NCBI RefSeq assembly: GCF_000794385.1
Contig: NZ_JTJB01000010.1
Coordinates: 1 to 64,000, forward strand
Length of the DNA: 64,000 nucleotides
Origin: Thermus sp. 2.9
GTDB taxonomy: Bacteria; Deinococcota; Deinococci; Deinococcales; Thermaceae
Direction: 5' to 3'
The notes under the pieces were generated by a model, which saw only the letters and a program-made list of their open reading frames with translations, was not told the DNA's origin and did no database searches. How positions within the stretch are numbered: position 1 is the stretch's first letter; the number at the start of each line of letters is the position of its first letter. This document shows positions 43,429-51,592 of the stretch, one piece after another. Both the position numbers and the translations under genes were made by a program.

Positions 43429-45355
43429 GGCAGCCGAACTTATGAGCATCGGAGAACGCACGGTATGGCGGATCGTGGCCCGCCATCGCATCCCCACCCG
43501 CAAGGAGAAGCACGGCCGTACCTACCGCACCCTGGTGGACGTGAACTTGCTCGCCTTGGTCTTGGGGAAGGGGCCTATCCCGGGGGCCGATGTAGAGGCT
43601 TTGCCTCTTCCCGAGAGGGCTCTTCCCACCGCTAGGCCCGCCCTCGAGGCCCACCTCTCCCGGATCGCCGCGGAGGCCCGGGACCTCCCCCGGGGGCTCA
43701 AGTGGGACCTCATCAAGGAGGAGGCGCAGCGGCTCGGCGTCACGCCCAACTACCTGGCCCGGCTCCTCCGCCGCTATGAAGCGGGGCAACTCCTGTATGC
43801 ACGGCGCCCTCGGCGGGACCGGGGAACTCACCGGGTGCCCGCGGAGCTGAGGAAGCTCGTGGTGGGCCTCAAGCTCGCCCATCCCCGGGCGAGCGCCCGG
43901 CGGATCCTGCGCATCCTAGAGGCCAACGACCCGGGCCTCCTCCTCTACCGGCCCTACTCCACCGAAACCCTGTTCCGGCTTTCCGAGGCCACGGTACGGC
44001 GCATCCTGCGGAAGGCCGAGGAGAACCCCGCCTTCCGCTACGCCCTCCTCTCCGAGGAGGGGAGGCGGGAGTTCGCCCGCACCTGGGCGGGGCACGTCCT
44101 GGCCGAGTACCCCATGCAGATGGTCATGGTGGACATGACCAGGTGCGACGTTTTCGTCTACCTCCCCGAGGAGGACCGGATGGTCCGCCTCCGCATCCAC
44201 GTGGCCCTGGACGTCTACTCGGGGGCGGTGCCCTCCCTCGTCTTCAGCCGGGAGGAGAGCCAGGTCCCCACGGACCAGCTCCTTATCCTCATGACCCAGG
44301 ACAAGACGGCCATCGTGCCCGACTGGGACGTGCGGGGCGTGCCCGAGCGCATCTACTGGGACAACGGCAAGGTCTACCGCTCGGAGAAATCGGAGCACTG
44401 GGCCCGCACCCTGGGGATTGAGCTCGTCTACTCCCGGCCCCACGTCTCCCACACCCGGGGGAAGGTGGAGCGCTTCTTCGGGGCCTTCCACCAGACTTTT
44501 GAGGCCCTGCTCCCCGGCTACGCGGGCTCGGACGCCACGGAGCGGGACTCCTCCGAGCTCCGCCGCCTCCTCCAGAACACCCGGCGCTGGGTAGCGGAGG
44601 GGATGCCCCCCGAGCGGGACCCCTACCCCGACCGCCTCCTCCTGGAGGAGGAGTACAAGGGCCGCGCCCTCCAGTGGCTCCTCGGCACCTGGCACCGGGA
44701 GCCCCTGGAGGACGGTCTCACCCGTCTGGACCTCTTCCGGGCCTTCGTCCCCCGGCACCGGCTCGCGGACTTCCGCCTGGAGGACCTGTACCTGGCCGCG
44801 GCCTACCAGGTGGAGCGGGTGGTGCGGGGGAACGGCACCGTGCAGTACCGGGGGCGCACCTGGTACTTGGACCCCCGCCACGGGAGCCTCCTACCCTGGC
44901 AGGGGCAGAAGGTGGTGCTCCTGGACGTGCAGGTCCTCCCGGGCCAGCCCCTCCGGGTGGCCCTCAAGAACCCGGACGGCACCCTGCGGGTCCTCGGGGA
45001 GCTCCTCCCCGAGCCCCTGCGGGCGGACAGCCTCGAGGCCCGCGCCAAGCGGGCGGCCGACCGGGCGGCCATCCGCGCCCTGCAGGAGGAGGCGCGCCGC
45101 CTGGTGGAGGAGCTTTCCCCCGCCATGCGGCTGGAAGACATGCTGGAGCGCCTCTCCGGCCTCGCCCCCCTGCCCCGGCGGGAGCGCATCACCCTCCGGG
45201 CCCAGGAGCTCCCTGCCCCTTCCCCGGAGGAGATCGCCCGCGGGGCGGAGGAGCTCGCCGCCGAGCTGGAGGACGACCTGGTTCTGGACCCCATCGCCCT
45301 GGGGGAGCAGTGGCTAAAGGAGCGCGGCCTGCTGCCCCGGGGCGAGGAGGAATAG
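43406..45355 (+). CDS. Mu-type transposase (MuA-like)
   Basis: A 649-aa DDE transposase. N-terminal winged helix that begins WLPVDEAAELMSIGERTVWR, then end-binding helices, then an RNase H-fold core with D243 (MVMVDMTRCD), D319 (IYWDNGKVY) and E355 (KVERFFGAFHQTF), a D(35)E spacing, then a beta barrel and a C-terminal basic/helical region for MuB contact. It cuts the phage ends and joins them to target DNA. Strong ribosome-binding site AAGGAGG. Overlaps the Ner-like gene by 23 bases. Confidence 0.93.
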   Translation: MPWLPVDEAAELMSIGERTVWRIVARHRIPTRKEKHGRTYRTLVDVNLLALVLGKGPIPGADVEALPLPERALPTARPALEAHLSRIAAEARDLPRGLKWDLIKEEAQRLGVTPNYLARLLRRYEAGQLLYARRPRRDRGTHRVPAELRKLVVGLKLAHPRASARRILRILEANDPGLLLYRPYSTETLFRLSEATVRRILRKAEENPAFRYALLSEEGRREFARTWAGHVLAEYPMQMVMVDMTRCDVFVYLPEEDRMVRLRIHVALDVYSGAVPSLVFSREESQVPTDQLLILMTQDKTAIVPDWDVRGVPERIYWDNGKVYRSEKSEHWARTLGIELVYSRPHVSHTRGKVERFFGAFHQTFEALLPGYAGSDATERDSSELRRLLQNTRRWVAEGMPPERDPYPDRLLLEEEYKGRALQWLLGTWHREPLEDGLTRLDLFRAFVPRHRLADFRLEDLYLAAAYQVERVVRGNGTVQYRGRTWYLDPRHGSLLPWQGQKVVLLDVQVLPGQPLRVALKNPDGTLRVLGELLPEPLRADSLEARAKRAADRAAIRALQEEARRLVEELSPAMRLEDMLERLSGLAPLPRRERITLRAQELPAPSPEEIARGAEELAAELEDDLVLDPIALGEQWLKERGLLPRGEEE

Positions 45356-45365
45356 GAGGTAGCGC

Positions 45366-46160
45366 ATGGGAAGGAAGGCGAACGGCGACCAGACCTTGGC
45401 CCTCATTGACGAGGCCCTGGGCATCGTCATGGGGGAGGCGGAGCTCTGGAAGGACCCCCGGGACGGGTTCATCCCCACGGAGGGGGCGAAGGCCCTCTTG
45501 GGGCACCTCCACCTGGTGGCCCAGGAGGGCTTCCCCCTGGCCCTGGTGGTGGGCCCGGCGGGGGTGGGGAAGACCCTCACCTGCCGCTACTGGGCCCGGG
45601 AGCACGAGGCCCCCTGGGTGCGGGCCCAGCCCAGCTACTCTCCGGCGGCCCTCCTGGAGGATCTGGCGGTGGAGCTCCGCATCACCCGCACCAAGACGTT
45701 CCGCGTCCTGCTGAGCATGGTGCGGGACGCCCTCCTCATGAGCCCCAGGGTGATCTTCGTGGACGAGGCCCAGCTCCTGGACCGCCCAACCCTGGAGACG
45801 GTGAAGTACCTGGCGGACGAGACCGGGAGCTCCTTCGTCCTCATCACCTCGGAGGAGTTTGAGGGACAGATCCGGCGCCACCGGGACATTGAGAGCCGCA
45901 TCGGCACCGTGGCCCGCATAGGCCCCATTTCCCTCCAGGAGACCCAGGCCATCTACGAAAACTCCGGCTACTCCCAGGAGACCCTGGCCGAGCTCCACAC
46001 CCTCACTGGGGGGATCCTGCGGGACATCGTGCGGCTCATGCGGCAGATGGACCGGGTGGTCCAGTGGAGCAGCGAGCGGGGCCTCACTAAGGCCGCCTTC
46101 ACCCCGGCCCACGTGCGCCGGGTGGCGAGCCGCCTGAACCTCGCGGGGGGTGCGCGGTGA
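45366..46160 (+). CDS. Transposition target-selection ATPase (MuB-like)
   Basis: A 264-aa AAA+ ATPase with Walker A GPAGVGKT (~62-69), Walker B VIFVDEAQLL (~129), a sensor-like LITSEEFEG and a helical end. In Mu, MuB coats DNA, delivers target to MuA and gives target immunity. It directly follows the transposase with 10 bases between. Confidence 0.92.
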   Translation: MGRKANGDQTLALIDEALGIVMGEAELWKDPRDGFIPTEGAKALLGHLHLVAQEGFPLALVVGPAGVGKTLTCRYWAREHEAPWVRAQPSYSPAALLEDLAVELRITRTKTFRVLLSMVRDALLMSPRVIFVDEAQLLDRPTLETVKYLADETGSSFVLITSEEFEGQIRRHRDIESRIGTVARIGPISLQETQAIYENSGYSQETLAELHTLTGGILRDIVRLMRQMDRVVQWSSERGLTKAAFTPAHVRRVASRLNLAGGAR

Positions 46161-46495
46161 AGCGCTACTTCTTTGACTTCGCAGGCCAGAAAATCCCCAT
46201 CCGCCGGGATGAGGCCACGGAGTTTTACGAGGTGGACGAGGAGGGGAACATAAACCGCAAGCCCCTGGTGATGCTCCTTGGGGACGGCTCTTGGGTGTTG
46301 GAGGGGCGGGAGTTTTACCTCAACCGCCTGGGCAAGCGCGTCCGCTACGAGGTCGTCCACGTGGAGTACGAGGTGGAGCTCCACCAGCCCAGGGGCCTGT
46401 ACGGCCAGCTTAGGCGGCGTGCCTTGGTGAAGGCCGTCCCCGACTGGCAAGAGATTGATGTGGCCGTGAAGGAGGCCCTTCGTGAACAGGGTTGA
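46157..46495 (+). CDS. Early phage protein, unknown
   Basis: A 112-aa beta-rich protein (KRYFFDFAGQKIPIRRDEAT, LLGDGSWVLEGREFYLNRLG). It overlaps the MuB-like gene by 4 bases. No family recognised; its place is that of the semi-essential early genes of Mu. Confidence 0.65.
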   Translation: MKRYFFDFAGQKIPIRRDEATEFYEVDEEGNINRKPLVMLLGDGSWVLEGREFYLNRLGKRVRYEVVHVEYEVELHQPRGLYGQLRRRALVKAVPDWQEIDVAVKEALREQG

Positions 46496-46907
46496 TTACA
46501 CCCTCGAGGCCGCCCGCCTGGTCATGCGCATTCTGGAGCTCCCCGGGCTCATCGGGGAGGTGAAGCGGCAGATGACCGCGCTCCGGGCGGAGAGGCGGGA
46601 GCTGGAGCGGTGGATGGAGGCCCGGGAGGCCCAGGCCTACCTCGAGGCCCCCGGCAAGACGGAGCGGGAGCGCCAGGCCCGCACCAGGGTGCTCCTCGCC
46701 CAGGACCTGGAGTGGCAGAAGGCGGAAAAGAGGCTGCAGCAGATTTTAACCCAGCTGGACAAGCTCCAGGCGGAGCTTGAGGTCCTGGAGCACGAGCGAA
46801 AGGCGGTCTACGGGGCGCTGGTGGCCCGGCACGCGGAGGCCCTGGAGGCGGCCCTCGCGGCGGGGCTCTTCGGGGCGAAGCCCCCGGCGCCCCGGGGAGG
46901 GAACTGA
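46482..46907 (+). CDS. Coiled-coil early protein
   Basis: A 141-aa mostly helical protein with heptad-like Leu/Arg/Glu (REMAREAQ-type pattern, EKRLQQILTQLDKLQAELEV). It might be the counterpart of Mu Gam, a coiled-coil DNA-end protector, but no specific Gam motif could be confirmed. GTG start within the previous gene. Confidence 0.55.
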   Translation: MNRVDYTLEAARLVMRILELPGLIGEVKRQMTALRAERRELERWMEAREAQAYLEAPGKTERERQARTRVLLAQDLEWQKAEKRLQQILTQLDKLQAELEVLEHERKAVYGALVARHAEALEAALAAGLFGAKPPAPRGGN

Positions 46908-47092
46908 TGACGCGGGAAGAGCTCATTCGGCTCCTCAGGGAGGACCCGGAGGTCCGGGCCGCCCTTGTGGAAGCCCTCCGGGGGGCGCGCCCCCGCCCCC
47001 TGGAGGAGGCGGGAAGGGGCATCCAAGCCGTCCTTGCCGAGGCCGAGCGGGAGTGGCTGGCCCGGCACGAGGAGGTGCGCCGTGAAGGGTAA
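46907..47092 (+). CDS. Small early protein, unknown
   Basis: A 61-aa acidic helical protein (TREELIRLLREDPEVRAALVE). Starts on the stop codon of the previous gene (ATGATG overlap). Unknown function. Confidence 0.55.
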   Translation: MTREELIRLLREDPEVRAALVEALRGARPRPLEEAGRGIQAVLAEAEREWLARHEEVRREG

Positions 47093-47363
47093 GCGGACCA
47101 AGCTGGAGGAGTTGGTGGACGAGCTGGCGGAGGAGGGGCTTCCCCGGCACATGCGGGTGGCCTACGCCCTCTACGACCTGGCCCGGGACATGGTGCGGGC
47201 CGCCAACGAGGCCCGGGACACGGAGGCGGTGGACCAGGGGGAGCTGGAGCGCCTGGCCCGCAGGGCCCTGGCGGTGGTGGCCGCCGCCCAGGCGGAGAAC
47301 GACGCCAAGGCGAGGGAGCTCCTCTCCCACCCGCACCGCATGAAGGGGGTGGCCTGTCCATGA
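47082..47363 (+). CDS. Small helical early protein
   Basis: A 93-aa protein from GTG 47082 (KGKRTKLEELVDELAEEGLP ...). All-helical composition, charged. Overlaps both neighbours. Unknown function. Confidence 0.55.
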   Translation: MKGKRTKLEELVDELAEEGLPRHMRVAYALYDLARDMVRAANEARDTEAVDQGELERLARRALAVVAAAQAENDAKARELLSHPHRMKGVACP

Positions 47364-47635
47364 GGCCCCGGCCGTTCCGTAGCGTCCTGGACGCCATCCG
47401 GGGCCACGGGCTCACCCCGGGGGAGCTTCGGGAGCGGGCCCGCCTGGCCTACGCCCACGGCCAGGCCTTCTTGGCCCAGCTCTACCTGGACGAGGCCGAG
47501 GCCCAGGAGGTGGTCCTGAGGCTCCGCCCCTGCGGCCTCTGCGGGGGCACGGGGCGCGTCGCCGACGACATCCCCTGCTGGCGGTGCGACCCCGGGCTCT
47601 CCCGGGCCTGGGTGGAGGTGCGCCGTGACGCCTGA
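47360..47635 (+). CDS. Zinc-ribbon early protein
   Basis: A 91-aa protein with CGLCGGTGRVADDIPCWRC, a CxxCGxG...CxxC knuckle like that of DnaJ/TRASH-type zinc ribbons. It may bind DNA, RNA or a host protein. Small and late-early in the operon, it could be an anti-host factor; no specific role known. Confidence 0.6.
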   Translation: MRPRPFRSVLDAIRGHGLTPGELRERARLAYAHGQAFLAQLYLDEAEAQEVVLRLRPCGLCGGTGRVADDIPCWRCDPGLSRAWVEVRRDA

Positions 47636-47870
47636 GGCCGTGATCCGCCTGGCCCGGGCGAACCCTGGGACCCCCGTCCGCCTCGCCATCGTGGGGCGGA
47701 CGGGCCGGGGGGAGGTGAGGGTGAAGTGGGAGGACGGGGGCCTCAAGTTCTGGCTGAGGCCCCTGCGCCTCTGGGACGGGCCCAAGGCGGAGCCCGAGGC
47801 CCTTCGCGTCATGGAGCCCTGGCGGATCCTGGAGGCCTGGCTGGAGGGGGAGGATGGGGGAGCGGTCTAA
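47625..47870 (+). CDS. Small beta-rich early protein
   Basis: An 81-aa protein (VRLAIVGRTGRGEVRVKWED) from GTG 47625. No family recognised. Confidence 0.5.
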   Translation: MTPEAVIRLARANPGTPVRLAIVGRTGRGEVRVKWEDGGLKFWLRPLRLWDGPKAEPEALRVMEPWRILEAWLEGEDGGAV

Positions 47871-48087
47871 GGGACCGGTGCTCGTGCCCTGCCCGGTGGA
47901 AGGGTGCGAGAGGGCCCTCACTGTTCCAGCGCTGGCCCCTGACGGGGCGGTGGGGCTTTGCGTCTGCCTGGCCGTGCGGCTCCGGCTCACGTGGATCTAC
48001 GGGGGGCCGCCCGAGTACGGGCGCACGCCGCACTTGACCGTCGTGGGGCCTGCAAGGGGGAGGACGTATGATCCGGGAGCGGCTTAG
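47854..48087 (+). CDS. Small cysteine-containing early protein
   Basis: A 77-aa protein with CPVEGCE and, 24 residues on, CVC. A zinc site is possible. It overlaps both neighbours. Unknown. Confidence 0.45.
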   Translation: MGERSKGPVLVPCPVEGCERALTVPALAPDGAVGLCVCLAVRLRLTWIYGGPPEYGRTPHLTVVGPARGRTYDPGAA

Positions 48088-48451
48088 AGAGATGGGCCTG
48101 GACCGCCCCCTCCTCACCCCCGCCCAGGCGGCGGCGGTGCTGGAAGTGGGGCGGCCCGCCGTGGAGCGCCTCATTAGGGAGGGGCGGGTCCGCACCGTGC
48201 GCGTGGGGCGCAAAGTCTACATCACCGCCGCCAGCCTGGAGCGCCTGGTGGAGGGGGGTGTGCCCGCGGCCCAGGCCGCCTGGCTCGCCCTCCGCCTCAT
48301 GGAGCGGGCGGGCCTGCGGGTGGAGCTTTTCACGGACCCAAAGGGTGGTGGCTTCCGCGCTTCGGCCGGGGGGAAGGAGGCCCTTGGGGTCTCCCCCGAG
48401 GAGGCCCTCCTCGCCCTGGCCGAGGCCTTGGCGAAGGAGGAGAAGGCATGA
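48068..48451 (+). CDS. Excisionase-like helix-turn-helix protein
   Basis: A 127-aa protein with a MerR/excisionase-type winged helix (LLTPAQAAAVLEVGRPAVER, VRTVRVGRKVYITAASLERL) and a helical C-terminal half. Such domains bind DNA and bend it; it may regulate phage genes or transposition. Confidence 0.65.
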   Translation: MIRERLREMGLDRPLLTPAQAAAVLEVGRPAVERLIREGRVRTVRVGRKVYITAASLERLVEGGVPAAQAAWLALRLMERAGLRVELFTDPKGGGFRASAGGKEALGVSPEEALLALAEALAKEEKA

Positions 48452-48831
48452 AGGTCCCCAAGATCACGGACGGGGAGCTTAGGGCCGCGGTGGACCTCCT
48501 GCTCATGCGGGGGGCGTGGGGGGTGCCGCGGGAGGAGTTTGGGCGCCACTTCGGCGGGGATCGCCGGGGCCGGGCCATCATCGCCGAGCTCCGCAAGCGC
48601 GGGGTGCTCCCCGTGGTGGTGGCCGAGTCCCCCGCCGGGGACGAGGTCTACAAGGTGGCGGACTCGGAGGAGGAGCTTCGCGCTTACCGCCAGAGCCTCC
48701 TCTCCCGCATAGAGGAGCTGCACGCGGCGGTGCGGGGTCTGGACCTGGCCTGGCGGCACTGGAAGGCCCACCGCTCCCCCCGCTGGGCCCAGCCCGGCCT
48801 GTTTGAGGTGGCCGATGGAGGAGGGCGATGA
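48448..48831 (+). CDS. Winged-helix-like early protein
   Basis: A 127-aa protein: TDGELRAAVDLLLMRGAWGV, then GRAIIAELRKRGVLPVVVAE looks like a winged helix; a helical tail with RIEELHAAVRGLDLAWRHWK. Possibly DNA-binding. Unknown function. Confidence 0.5.
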   Translation: MKVPKITDGELRAAVDLLLMRGAWGVPREEFGRHFGGDRRGRAIIAELRKRGVLPVVVAESPAGDEVYKVADSEEELRAYRQSLLSRIEELHAAVRGLDLAWRHWKAHRSPRWAQPGLFEVADGGGR

Positions 48832-49030
48832 GGTCCTGGCCGTCCTGGAGGGGCTGGTGGCGCGCTACCCGCGCGAGCGCGGGGGGCTTCTGGTGTGGGC
48901 CTTCCTGGACGAGGAGGGGCGCTGGACGCTGGCCCTCTTCCGGGGGGAGGACCTTTTGGAGCTGGACTGGGGCTACGACCTCGAGGCGGTAGAGGAGGCC
49001 CTGTGGCGGCGCTACTCAAGCTCACGCTGA
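48815..49030 (+). CDS. Small acidic early protein
   Basis: A 71-aa acidic protein (MEEGDEVLAVLEGLVARYPR). ATG 48815 chosen, with GAGGTG upstream. Unknown; strongly acidic small phage proteins are sometimes DNA mimics, but nothing specific supports that here. Confidence 0.5.
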   Translation: MEEGDEVLAVLEGLVARYPRERGGLLVWAFLDEEGRWTLALFRGEDLLELDWGYDLEAVEEALWRRYSSSR

Positions 49031-49194
49031 TCTACGTGGCGGCGGCCCAGGTGGGGCTTCTCCTCCTCCTCGCCTACCTGGCCCTTTCCCGGCGGGGCCC
49101 CCTCGGGGAGGGGGCCTCCGTGGGCCTCCTCCTCTTCGCCGCACTCGTTGGCGTCCTGGGGGCCTTCCTGGCCGTGGTGTGGAGGTGGGTATGA
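49003..49194 (+). CDS. Small two-helix membrane protein
   Basis: A 63-aa protein from GTG 49003 with two transmembrane helices (TLIYVAAAQVGLLLLLAYLA and SVGLLLFAALVGVLGAFLAV). Two-helix phage proteins are often holins or inhibitors; early-operon position argues for something other than lysis. Confidence 0.5.
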   Translation: MAALLKLTLIYVAAAQVGLLLLLAYLALSRRGPLGEGASVGLLLFAALVGVLGAFLAVVWRWV

Positions 49195-49430
49195 GGTACG
49201 ACGACTACTTCCGCCCCTTTTCCTTCTGGATTGCGGACCTGGAGCAGGAGGTGGCCCGGCACACCCGAGCCCTGCCCCGTTTTTGCGGCGTCACCGCCCA
49301 GGGCTGGCCCTACTGCCCCGGGGTGGGGCGGCTTGCCGCCTTCCTCCGGGTGCCCGGGGGGCTGGTGTGGTGGGGGGAGCGGAAGGGGCGGGCCTACTGG
49401 ATGTGGCAGCCCCTCAAGCCGGGGGAGTGA
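49191..49430 (+). CDS. Small early protein, unknown
   Basis: A 79-aa protein (RYDDYFRPFSFWIADLEQEV, RFCGVTAQGWPYCPGVGRLA) with aromatic and glycine-rich segments. GGAGGTGGG precedes ATG 49191. No family recognised. Confidence 0.5.
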   Translation: MRYDDYFRPFSFWIADLEQEVARHTRALPRFCGVTAQGWPYCPGVGRLAAFLRVPGGLVWWGERKGRAYWMWQPLKPGE

Positions 49431-49690
49431 TGGACCCCAAAGAGGCCCTGAACGTATTGGCGCAGGCGGCCCTCGAGGGGGCGGCGGGCGGGGAAATCCT
49501 GCGGGTCTACCAGGCCCAGGAGACCCTGGCCGAGGCCCTCAAGCTCCTGGAGGAGCGCCGCCGGGCCCTGGAGGCCCTGGAAGCCCGCCACCGGGCGCTG
49601 GAGGCCCGCTTCCGCCAGCTGGACGAGGCCCGGGGCCGGGCCCTCCTCCTGGTCCTGGAGGCCCACAGCCTGCTCAGGAGGCAAGCATGA
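49430..49690 (+). CDS. Coiled-coil early protein
   Basis: An 86-aa helical protein with an ALEALEARHRALEARFRQLD coiled coil. It overlaps both neighbours by a few bases. Confidence 0.5.
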   Translation: MDPKEALNVLAQAALEGAAGGEILRVYQAQETLAEALKLLEERRRALEALEARHRALEARFRQLDEARGRALLLVLEAHSLLRRQA

Positions 49691-50504
49691 GGAACCTTTT
49701 GCTTTTCCTGCTGATCCTGGCCTATCTCAGCACCCTGGCCATGAGCACCGGCCACCTGGCCCAGTGGTACGCCCTCTCCTTGGGGGGGCTCCCCCCCTGG
49801 CTCGCCTGGGGCCTGGCGGCGAGCCTGGAGTTCACCGCCTTCCTCCTCTCCCTCCTCTCCAACTCCCTCCTTCGGGGCTCGGCCTGGGCGGGGGCGGGGC
49901 GGTGGCCGCCCTGGCCCTGGTGTGGCTCGGCAACGCCCTCTCCATGCACCGGGCGGCCCCCGGGGTGGCCCTGTGGGAGACCTTGGCCATGAGCCTCTTC
50001 GTCCCCGTGGGGACCTACGTGGTGGGGAAGGTGGTGGGGGAGATGGTCCGGGTGTCCCCCAAGGGAGCCACGTTGGACCGGGAGGGGTCCGGGCAGGCGG
50101 TACCGGGTGGTACCTCCGCCCGGAAGAGCGGTACCGCGGTGGTACCACGCCCCCCCTTCGCCGGTACCGAGGAGGCCCGCGAGGCGGTACCGGAAGGGGC
50201 CGGGGTGGAACCTGAGGTGCCGGTACTGGCGTCCGGTGGTACCGCCCCCGTCCGGGAGCGGACCACCATCCGGTACCAGGAGTCCCGGGCGATGGAGCTT
50301 AGCGTGGAAGGGGAGGGCCGGGCCGCCGAGGTCCTGCGGGCCCTCTCCCGGTACCGGGAGCCCGTGACCCTCACCGCCCTGGTCCGGGACCTGGGGTGGC
50401 CCAAGACCACGGTCCGCCGCTGGCTGGACCGCTTGGAGGACCAGGGGCTGGTCCACCGGACTGGGGAAGGATGGACCCTGAAGGAGGAGGGCCGCTATGC
50501 ATGA
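49687..50504 (+). CDS. Membrane protein with C-terminal winged helix, frame broken
   Basis: Joined across a one-base shift at about 49,888-49,903 (G-rich run), the product would have four transmembrane helices (LLLFLLILAYLSTLAMS, WGLAASLEFTAFLLSLL, AVAALALVWLGNAL, LAMSLFVPVGTYVVG), a ~75-residue low-complexity linker coded by a GGTACC-rich stretch, and a winged helix (LTALVRDLGWPKTTVRRWLD). This would be a membrane-anchored DNA-binding protein. The membrane part recalls DUF2637/Spd-type proteins. As written it is two frames; the second could be expressed alone. Confidence 0.55.
50099..50355. repeat. Cluster of nine GGTACC palindromes
   Basis: GGTACC starts at 50,099, 50,109, 50,130, 50,141, 50,163, 50,186, 50,238, 50,272 and 50,350, with a one-off copy GGTACT at 50,222. 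The first six lie 0, 10, 31, 42, 64 and 87 bases along, close to multiples of 10.5. They fall in all three codon phases (Gly-Thr, Val-Pro, Arg-Tyr), so the repeat is a DNA feature and not a protein repeat. Confidence 0.8.
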
Positions 50505-50943
50505 ACCCCTGGACCTCTGGCGGGCGGCCTGGGTGGCCCTGGCCCTCTGGCGGGTGGAACACGGGGAGGCCCGCTGGGTCCCGGTCCACCCCCAGGACCC
50601 CAGGCCCGGGGCCTTCGGGGGCCGCGCCGACCTCCACGCCCGCCCCCCCGAGGCCCCGGCCTTCCTGCCCATTTACGTCCCCCCGGTCCCGCCCCTGGGC
50701 ATAGAGGCCCACAACCTGCGCCTGTGGCGGCACGACGCCCGGGCCTTCGTCCGGGGGCTGGGATACGGGGAACGGCAGCTCATGGAAGCCTACCTGGGCA
50801 AGGGGAAGCCCAGTACCCTGGTGAGCTACAACCCCTCGGCCGGTCGGCTTCAGACCCACGCCCCCCTGGACCTCCTGGACCTCTTCGTGCGCCTCGCCCG
50901 CCGGGCCGAGGTAGACACCCCCCCACCCCCCGGGGTAGAATAG
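50497..50943 (+). CDS. Phage protein before the right late promoter, unknown
   Basis: A 148-aa protein (EPLDLWRAAWVALALWRVEH at the start; GYGERQLMEAYLGKGKPSTLV in the middle looks like a helix-turn-helix-like segment). Its end TPPPPGVE-stop overlaps the -10 box of the late promoter. Position just before the late operon is that of Mu Mor/C activators, but no direct similarity is seen. Confidence 0.5.
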   Translation: MHEPLDLWRAAWVALALWRVEHGEARWVPVHPQDPRPGAFGGRADLHARPPEAPAFLPIYVPPVPPLGIEAHNLRLWRHDARAFVRGLGYGERQLMEAYLGKGKPSTLVSYNPSAGRLQTHAPLDLLDLFVRLARRAEVDTPPPPGVE

Positions 50944-50985
50944 GCCTAAGGTGGGAAACCTGCCCCCGGAGGAAGCTCCGGGGGC
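50912..50985 (+). promoter_or_regulatory. Late promoter plus stem-loop module, copy P1
   Basis: TAGACA (50,912-50,917), an 18-base spacer starting CCCCCCCACCC, TAGAAT (50,936-50,941), CTAAGGTGGGAAAC, then the hairpin GCCCCCGGAGGAAGCTCCGGGGGC (50,962-50,985). First gene of the terminase-portal-MuF operon starts at 51,002. Confidence 0.8.
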
Positions 50986-51001
50986 CAAGCTTTGGGGTGC
51001 C

Positions 51002-51250
51002 GTGGATGAGCGCGATCTGGAGCTGGAGCTCTGGCAGGAGGCCCTCGCCCTCCTCGCCCGCCTGGGGGCCTCAGAGGCGGACCTTCGCCCTCTCAGGGAG
51101 CGCCTTTGGGCCCTCCGCCTCTACCGCATGATGCCCAAGCCCCAGGCCCCTTCCCTCTGGAGCCGCCCCCTCTTCTGGACGGTCCTGGCCCTCCTCCTCG
51201 GCATCGTGGCCAGCCTCCTGGGCCTTCCCGTCCACAAGCTCTTCCCGTGA
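51002..51250 (+). CDS. Small protein with C-terminal transmembrane helix
   Basis: An 82-aa protein from GTG 51002: a helical, charged N-terminal 55 residues and one membrane helix (FWTVLALLLGIVASLLGLPV) near the end. Position at the head of a late operon suggests a lysis gene (holin or spanin-like), as Mu has lysis genes before its terminase. Confidence 0.5.
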   Translation: MDERDLELELWQEALALLARLGASEADLRPLRERLWALRLYRMMPKPQAPSLWSRPLFWTVLALLLGIVASLLGLPVHKLFP

Positions 51251-51260
51251 AAGGAGCGCC

Positions 51261-51590
51261 ATGTTCAGGGATCCAAACCGCCAGCGCTTGATCCGAGGCA
51301 CGATCCTCCAGGCCCTGTACCTGAACGCCTTCGGGGTGGACGCCCCCGTCAACATCCACGACCCCTACGCCATGCCGAGAGGCGTCCTGGCCCGGGTCAT
51401 GGAACTCTCCCACGTCCTCCCCGCCCGCTCCGAGATGAACGCCGCCGTGCGCTACCTGCAGCAGAAGGGCTACGTGGAGGCGGTTTGGGACGAGGACGGG
51501 GATTTCACCCTGGTCCGCCTCACCACCCAGGGCATGGACCTGGTGGAGGGGAACCTGAAGGACCCCGGGGTCCTCCTGCCCAGGGGGTAG
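51261..51590 (+). CDS. Winged-helix-like late protein, Mu gp24/gp26-like position
   Basis: A 109-aa protein, ARSEMNAAVRYLQQKGYVEA and DFTLVRLTTQGMDLVEGNL, that looks like a winged helix (helix, recognition helix, beta wing). Mu-like phages have a similar small wHTH gene between lysis and terminase genes. Confidence 0.6.
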   Translation: MFRDPNRQRLIRGTILQALYLNAFGVDAPVNIHDPYAMPRGVLARVMELSHVLPARSEMNAAVRYLQQKGYVEAVWDEDGDFTLVRLTTQGMDLVEGNLKDPGVLLPRG

Positions 51591-51592
51591 CC

